From contig CAZOVB010000020.1 in the NCBI GenBank assembly GCA_964583095.1, forward strand, positions 1 through 64,000: a DNA stretch of 64,000 nt, in the 5' to 3' direction. Positions 60,248 to 64,000 of this stretch are shown piece after piece (the first letter of the stretch is position 1; every line of letters starts with the position of its first letter). The translations under genes were made by a program, and so were the position numbers. Below the pieces are notes generated by a model. That model made no database searches. It was not told the origin of the DNA and saw nothing but the letters and a program-made list of their open reading frames with translations. Source of the DNA: CAZOVB01 sp964583095 (GTDB lineage: Bacteria > Planctomycetota > Phycisphaerae > SM23-33).

Positions 60248-60646
60248 ATGTCAACACATGCACAACAATATACACTTCAAGAAGCCATCGTCGTGGACCT
60301 TCCCAATCACTCCGTCGAGGAGTTCCAGGATATCCTGGAGGTGGTCGAAGGCGGGTATCCGTCGGCATGGAATTACCAGGTCCCCTCGGCCATGGACATG
60401 GATCCAAAGGGAGATTACGTCGAGTCCCGCGACATCCAGGCCGAAGGCGTCACCACGCAGGCCTGGATCGACCTGACCGGCGACTACGCACGAGTCCTGG
60501 TCAACCCCAATATCTACGCAGATACACCGCGGGATGAACTGGCCGATGAAGCCCAGAGAATCCTCCTCCAGTGGGCCCAGGAGCAGCGTCGCAGCCACGG
60601 CCTGCCCGGAGGACCCACCCCCGAGGAAAACCGCAAGGAGATCTGA
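60248..60646 (+). CDS. Conserved-looking protein of unknown function
   Basis: Protein of 132 residues from ATG 60248 (AAGGA upstream). Acidic, no membrane segment, no Cys. It carries VVDLPNHSVEEFQDILEVVEGGYPSAWNY and a C-terminal Glu/Arg helix. Its stop lies 2 bp before the next start, so it is co-translated with the Tat-exported reductase. I recognise no family; a small partner or chaperone for the neighbouring enzymes is a guess. Confidence 0.72.
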   Translation: MSTHAQQYTLQEAIVVDLPNHSVEEFQDILEVVEGGYPSAWNYQVPSAMDMDPKGDYVESRDIQAEGVTTQAWIDLTGDYARVLVNPNIYADTPRDELADEAQRILLQWAQEQRRSHGLPGGPTPEENRKEI

Positions 60647-60648
60647 AC

Positions 60649-61665
60649 ATGTCTGCTCGCAATGGACTGACAAGAAGAGAATTCTTTCGCACCACCGCCG
60701 GGGCCGTCGCCTCTGCCGCTATCGTGCCCAGCCTCCTGGTCGGCGAGGAGACTCCCTCTGTCGATACGGTGCCCTTGCGCAAACTCGGCAAGACCGGACA
60801 GAAGGTCTCGATTCTCGGCCTGGGCGGACACCATATCGGCAGGATCAAGGACGATAAGCAGGCGATCGACCTCATCCGCAAAGCCATCGACATGGGCGTA
60901 ACCTTCATGGACAACGCCTGGGAATACCACCGGGGCCGAAGCGAAAGGATCATGGGCCGGGCCCTGGAGGACGGCTATCGCAAAAAAGCCTTCCTGATGA
61001 CCAAGCATCACGGGCGAAAGAGCAGCAAAAAGGCCATGGAGCACCTGGAAGATTCTCTGAGGCGGCTCAAGACGGATGTCATCGACCTTTGGCAGTTCCA
61101 TGAGGTGGTCTACGAAGACGATCCGAAGATGATCTTCTCCGGGGGTGGAGGAATCGAGGCGGCACGCAAGGCCAGGAAACAGGGCAAGGTCCGCTTCATC
61201 GGCTTTACGGGCCACAAGAAGCCCGAGTACCTCCTGGAGATGCTTGACCACGACTTCGACTGGGATACCGCCCAGTTTCCCGTCAACCCGATCGATCCGC
61301 ATTACAAGAGCTTCATCCGAAACGTCCTGCCTCTCTGCCGGGAGAAGGATATTGCCGTCCTGGCCATGAAGACCATGGGTGCCGGTAATGTTCTCAGAAG
61401 CAACAAGGTCACCGCCGCGCAGTGCCTGCGCTACGCATGGAGTCAGCCGGTCTCCACGATTATCAGCGGTATCGACAACGAAAAGCATCTGAGGCAGAAC
61501 GTCCAGGCCGCCCGGGACTTTACCCCCATGAGCCAGGAAGAGATCGATGCCCTGCTGGCCAGGACCAAACCCCTCGCCGAGGGTGGCAAGTATGAGCCGT
61601 TCAAGGTCGGGCTGAAGTTCAACGGACGCCAGGGGCGCCTGCTGCATAACAAGCCCTTGCGCTGA
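60649..61665 (+). CDS. Tat-exported aldo/keto reductase
   Basis: Protein of 338 residues. The chosen ATG follows AAGGAGAT and opens a Tat signal, LTRREFFRTTAGAVASAAI. The barrel has LRKLGKTGQKVSILGLGGHHIG, D/Y/K/H catalytic residues (FMDNAWEYHRG, MTKHHGR) and ends with VSTIISGIDNEKHL. Export folded with its cofactor fits the Tat route; the electron acceptor in the periplasm is unknown. Part of the three-gene unit from 59313. Confidence 0.92.
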   Translation: MSARNGLTRREFFRTTAGAVASAAIVPSLLVGEETPSVDTVPLRKLGKTGQKVSILGLGGHHIGRIKDDKQAIDLIRKAIDMGVTFMDNAWEYHRGRSERIMGRALEDGYRKKAFLMTKHHGRKSSKKAMEHLEDSLRRLKTDVIDLWQFHEVVYEDDPKMIFSGGGGIEAARKARKQGKVRFIGFTGHKKPEYLLEMLDHDFDWDTAQFPVNPIDPHYKSFIRNVLPLCREKDIAVLAMKTMGAGNVLRSNKVTAAQCLRYAWSQPVSTIISGIDNEKHLRQNVQAARDFTPMSQEEIDALLARTKPLAEGGKYEPFKVGLKFNGRQGRLLHNKPLR

Positions 61666-61696
61666 AAACAGCCAGTCGCCCGAGACACGGCCCGGA

Positions 61697-62824
61697 TCAA
61701 TACCGGCCGTGCTTCTCGCAGACCTCCACCAGCTTGAAGATGTTCTCATCCGGGGTGTCGCGCCCGCACTGGTCGCCGGTGGACAGGATGAAGCCGCCTC
61801 CGGGCATGCCGATCTCCAGAACCTTCCGGGCCTCGCGCTCAACCCCCGCCGGGTCCATCCGCAACATGACCTCCGTGGTATGAAGGTTCCCCTTCAGCGC
61901 CAACTGCTTGCCGAACCTGGCTTTGACTTCCGCCAGATCGCAGTCCCCCATCGGAGCTGCTTCCAGCGGATCGATGCAGTCCAGATCGGTCCCGGCCGCG
62001 TCCTCGACCAGTGCCCGCTCCTTGCCGCAGCAATGCAGACTGGTTACGATGCCCGCATTTTTGAAGATCTTCGTAAGCTTCTTCAGGGCCGGCAGCGAAA
62101 ACTCCCGCATGATCTCGACACTCTGAAGCGTGATCATTCCTGAGTTGGGGAAGAATACGAAATCCGGCTGGAGGTCGTGCTCGATGATTTTCCAGGCCAC
62201 GGCCTCCAGGTGCTGCGTCCAGCGGTCGATGAGCCGAGCGAGCTTCTCGTGATGATCGTAATAGTCGAAGAAGGCCGACTCGGTGGGCTCTCGCTGCTGG
62301 GTCAGCAGGGTCGGAAGATTCATGCACAACCCCACCACTCCGTCCTCGCCCAGATCCTCACGGGCGTGTTGATACGCGTCGAAGCGGATCCGCTCCACAT
62401 CCCCGAACATCAGGTACTCGATGCAGTCGTACTGGGTCTCGAAGTCCTCGATCCACTTCTTGGTGGTCGTCGGGGGCTCGTCGTGCAGGAAGGTCGTCTC
62501 CTGGGTCAGCTCCCCCGCCGGGCACTTGAACGTATTTCCGACCACGAGTCTTTCATCGCTCTGATGAACGATTTCCCGGCTGGAGGAGGTCTCCTCGCTG
62601 CGAGGAACCTGGTAGGTCCCGTGATGGCTGAACCCGTCGAGCCCGAAGTAACGAACGCAATCGTTGTACGCCTTCCAGATCGGTGGCTCGCCGTGAAGGT
62701 ACACATCCCAGAACTTGCCGCCCTTGAGACGCGCCGGAATCATCCAGTTCGTATCCGGAGATGCGGGTACGCGATCCGGGACGCCGCCGGTCATGGCGGT
62801 GAGCATTCGCTGCCTGGGCGTCAT
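61697..62824 (-). CDS. Uroporphyrinogen decarboxylase-like protein (MtaA/CmuA group)
   Basis: Protein of 375 residues with the UroD barrel: MTPRQRMLTAMTGGVPDRVP at the start, and SLHCCGKERALVED, a H-x-C...C-type zinc site, in the middle. The heme UroD arginines are not evident. Such members are corrinoid:CoM-type methyltransferases or unknown enzymes, common in the same genomes as sulfatases. It converges on the Tat reductase gene. Confidence 0.87.
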   Translation of the reverse strand: MTPRQRMLTAMTGGVPDRVPASPDTNWMIPARLKGGKFWDVYLHGEPPIWKAYNDCVRYFGLDGFSHHGTYQVPRSEETSSSREIVHQSDERLVVGNTFKCPAGELTQETTFLHDEPPTTTKKWIEDFETQYDCIEYLMFGDVERIRFDAYQHAREDLGEDGVVGLCMNLPTLLTQQREPTESAFFDYYDHHEKLARLIDRWTQHLEAVAWKIIEHDLQPDFVFFPNSGMITLQSVEIMREFSLPALKKLTKIFKNAGIVTSLHCCGKERALVEDAAGTDLDCIDPLEAAPMGDCDLAEVKARFGKQLALKGNLHTTEVMLRMDPAGVEREARKVLEIGMPGGGFILSTGDQCGRDTPDENIFKLVEVCEKHGRY

Positions 62825-62852
62825 GTCCGCTTCCTCAACCCGGCCGGTAACT

Positions 62853-62881
62853 GCGGACCCGCCCGAACTGAGCGGGTCCGC
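62853..62881 (-). terminator. Hairpin between the Gfo/Idh/MocA and UroD-like genes
   Basis: GCGGACCCGC and GCGGGTCCGC form a perfect 10-bp stem with a 9-nt loop in the 74-bp gap (minus-strand genes). It may end the upstream transcript or limit read-through; no T-run follows. Confidence 0.48.
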
Positions 62882-62898
62882 TGCCGGCAGGGTTTTTC

Positions 62899-63906
62899 CT
62901 AAAGGTCCAGTTGCACTTTCTGACTCGGCGCACTGGCCGCCTGGTTGAGAATCTTGATATCCTCCTGGGCTTCGACGATCGAAGGGATATCGGAGGGAAG
63001 CTCGCCGTCGGTTTCGATCGCCTCGGCGAACCGGTCAAACACGGTGCTTGAGAGCTTTTCGACCGGGAAGACCTGCTTCTTGCCTTCCTTGGAGGCCTCC
63101 CACGAGCCGCCACCGCCTTCGGTGACCCGCCAGCCCTGGTCGGTGATCATGTAGAACAGATCGATATGCTCGCGGTAGTTGCCTTCCAGGCTGGTAACTT
63201 CCAGGTCGGCCGCCCAGGTAATGAACAGGTGAGCCGATCGGCCCGGATCGAAATCCACCTTCAGAAACTCGGTATCGTTGCACGGAAGATCGTGGGCATG
63301 GCTTGCACCGAAGAATGTCGCCTCCCGGGCCGGGCTGCCCATCAGGTACCGCGCGATGTTGAGGTTGTGGATCATCGCATCCATGAACGGACCGCCGTTC
63401 TTTTCCGGATCCAGCGCCCAGTCGTTCCACTGCGGGTAATGGTGCAGCCAGTCCTGCTTGTAAAGCGCCGGCTTACCGATCTTGCCCGACTCGAAGACCT
63501 TTCGCATGGTCTCGAATTCCGCCGAACCCGTCCGCCGATACATCACTCCGCAGCGGACCGAGGTACGCTCGACCGCATCCACCATGGCCTGGCAGTCGGA
63601 AAGACTCGCTGCAAGCGGCTTGGTGGTGAGGATGTGCTTCCCGGCCGCAGCGGCAGCCTCGAGCTGCCCGCGGCGAATCCACGGGGGAACGAACAGCAGC
63701 ACAACGTCGATGTCCTTGTCTTCGAAAATCGCCTCGGCCGAATCCACCGCCTGGCCGCCCAGATCCTTGGCGAAAGTCTGGGCCCGCGTCTTGTCCGGAT
63801 CGTAGAGCGACTTGACGGCCATTCTCTCGCTTTTGCCCAGCGGGCCGGCGTTCCATCTAAGGAAGTCGCCGCAACCCAGTATTCCAACGTTGTAGGTTTT
63901 GCTCAC
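62899..63906 (-). CDS. Gfo/Idh/MocA family oxidoreductase
   Basis: Protein of 335 residues beginning at GTG 63906 behind AGGAGA. Rossmann motif VGILGCGDFLRWNAG, then TTKPLA (the E/K-x-P element has Lys) and a GGPFMDAMIHNLNIARYL catalytic helix with Asp and His. An NAD(P)-dependent sugar or inositol dehydrogenase. Nine bp behind the next gene, so an operon. Confidence 0.93.
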   Translation of the reverse strand: MSKTYNVGILGCGDFLRWNAGPLGKSERMAVKSLYDPDKTRAQTFAKDLGGQAVDSAEAIFEDKDIDVVLLFVPPWIRRGQLEAAAAAGKHILTTKPLAASLSDCQAMVDAVERTSVRCGVMYRRTGSAEFETMRKVFESGKIGKPALYKQDWLHHYPQWNDWALDPEKNGGPFMDAMIHNLNIARYLMGSPAREATFFGASHAHDLPCNDTEFLKVDFDPGRSAHLFITWAADLEVTSLEGNYREHIDLFYMITDQGWRVTEGGGGSWEASKEGKKQVFPVEKLSSTVFDRFAEAIETDGELPSDIPSIVEAQEDIKILNQAASAPSQKVQLDL

Positions 63907-63915
63907 GGTTGTCTC

Positions 63916-64000
63916 CTATTCACCCTGCTTGGGCCAGATGCTTTTGTACTTGCTGATCATGTCGTCCATAAACTCGTTCGCCTTCTCGTCCACCTGTTGG
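63916..64000 (-). CDS. C-terminal end of a gene continuing beyond the window
   Basis: Twenty-seven codons read QQVDEKANEFMDDMISKYKSIWPKQGE and stop at TAG 63918-63916. It is a charged amphipathic helix and does not allow a family call. It lies 9 bp upstream of the Gfo/Idh/MocA gene, whose ribosome site overlaps this stop, so it is very likely an operon partner. Confidence 0.7.
   Translation of the reverse strand, partial: QQVDEKANEFMDDMISKYKSIWPKQGE

Overview
The window comes from a high-GC Gram-negative-type bacterium. Signs of an outer membrane are an OprB-type porin, several lipoproteins and apolipoprotein N-acyltransferase, and there is a complete rod-shape system (MreB, MreC, MreD, PBP2, RodA). 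Two sulfatases, a very large GH106-type glycosidase, several aldo/keto reductases (one Tat-exported, one with ferredoxin clusters), a UroD-like methyltransferase, a Gfo/Idh/MocA oxidoreductase, pre-peptidase C-terminal domains and HEAT/TPR proteins together suggest Planctomycetota (Phycisphaerae-like) or a neighbouring polysaccharide-degrading lineage such as Hydrogenedentota. No rRNA gene is present, so this placement is inference.

Layout. 1-443: tandem hairpin repeats and a stretch like the 3' end of a tRNA. 444-2365 (minus): a translationally coupled pair, a TOPRIM/DUF4276-like protein and an AAA ATPase, the best candidate for a defence system. 2608-11306: scattered metabolic genes (sugar isomerase-like protein, sulfatase, Crp regulator with a cysteine-desulfurase-like enzyme, lipoprotein, ArgD-type aminotransferase, Fe-S aldo/keto reductase). 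11492-17156: OprB porin, metal-binding lipoprotein divergent from MntP, DUF2064 glycosyltransferase, AzoR, and a Tat-exported sulfatase fused to HEAT repeats. 17278-25749: a membrane-TPR protein, then a tightly packed operon of a TPR protein, a membrane-anchored substrate-binding protein, two ABC permeases and an ATPase, followed by an MFS protein. 27276-31159: a secreted PPC-domain protein, Hsp20 and DegP/HtrA. 31218-33370 (minus): a four-carbon acid-sugar kinase and a PdxA-type dehydrogenase. 33608-39581: mreC-mreD-mrdA-rodA and a metallophosphoesterase. 39584-45285: small membrane protein, hydrolase, glycosyltransferase, membrane HTH protein, LarC, CinA. 45287-50848 (minus): lnt, HEAT lipoprotein, an MreC-shaped coiled-coil protein, a one-pass small protein and mreB. 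51142-54628: tig-clpP-clpP-lipoprotein. 54662-64000: M29 aminopeptidase, GH106 glycosidase, an aldo/keto reductase operon, a UroD-like protein, Gfo/Idh/MocA and the tail of one more gene.

Expression signals. Many genes are preceded by a recognisable sigma-70-type promoter (TTGxxx, about 17 bp, TAxxxT). Six genes carry the -10 box only 6-8 nt upstream of the start codon and have no convincing Shine-Dalgarno sequence, which suggests leaderless transcripts. Other genes have clear AAGGAG-type ribosome sites, so both initiation modes seem to be used.

The genes look mostly like core chromosome (envelope growth, proteostasis, lipoprotein maturation) mixed with carbohydrate uptake and degradation. 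Only the first 2.4 kb looks like accessory DNA.
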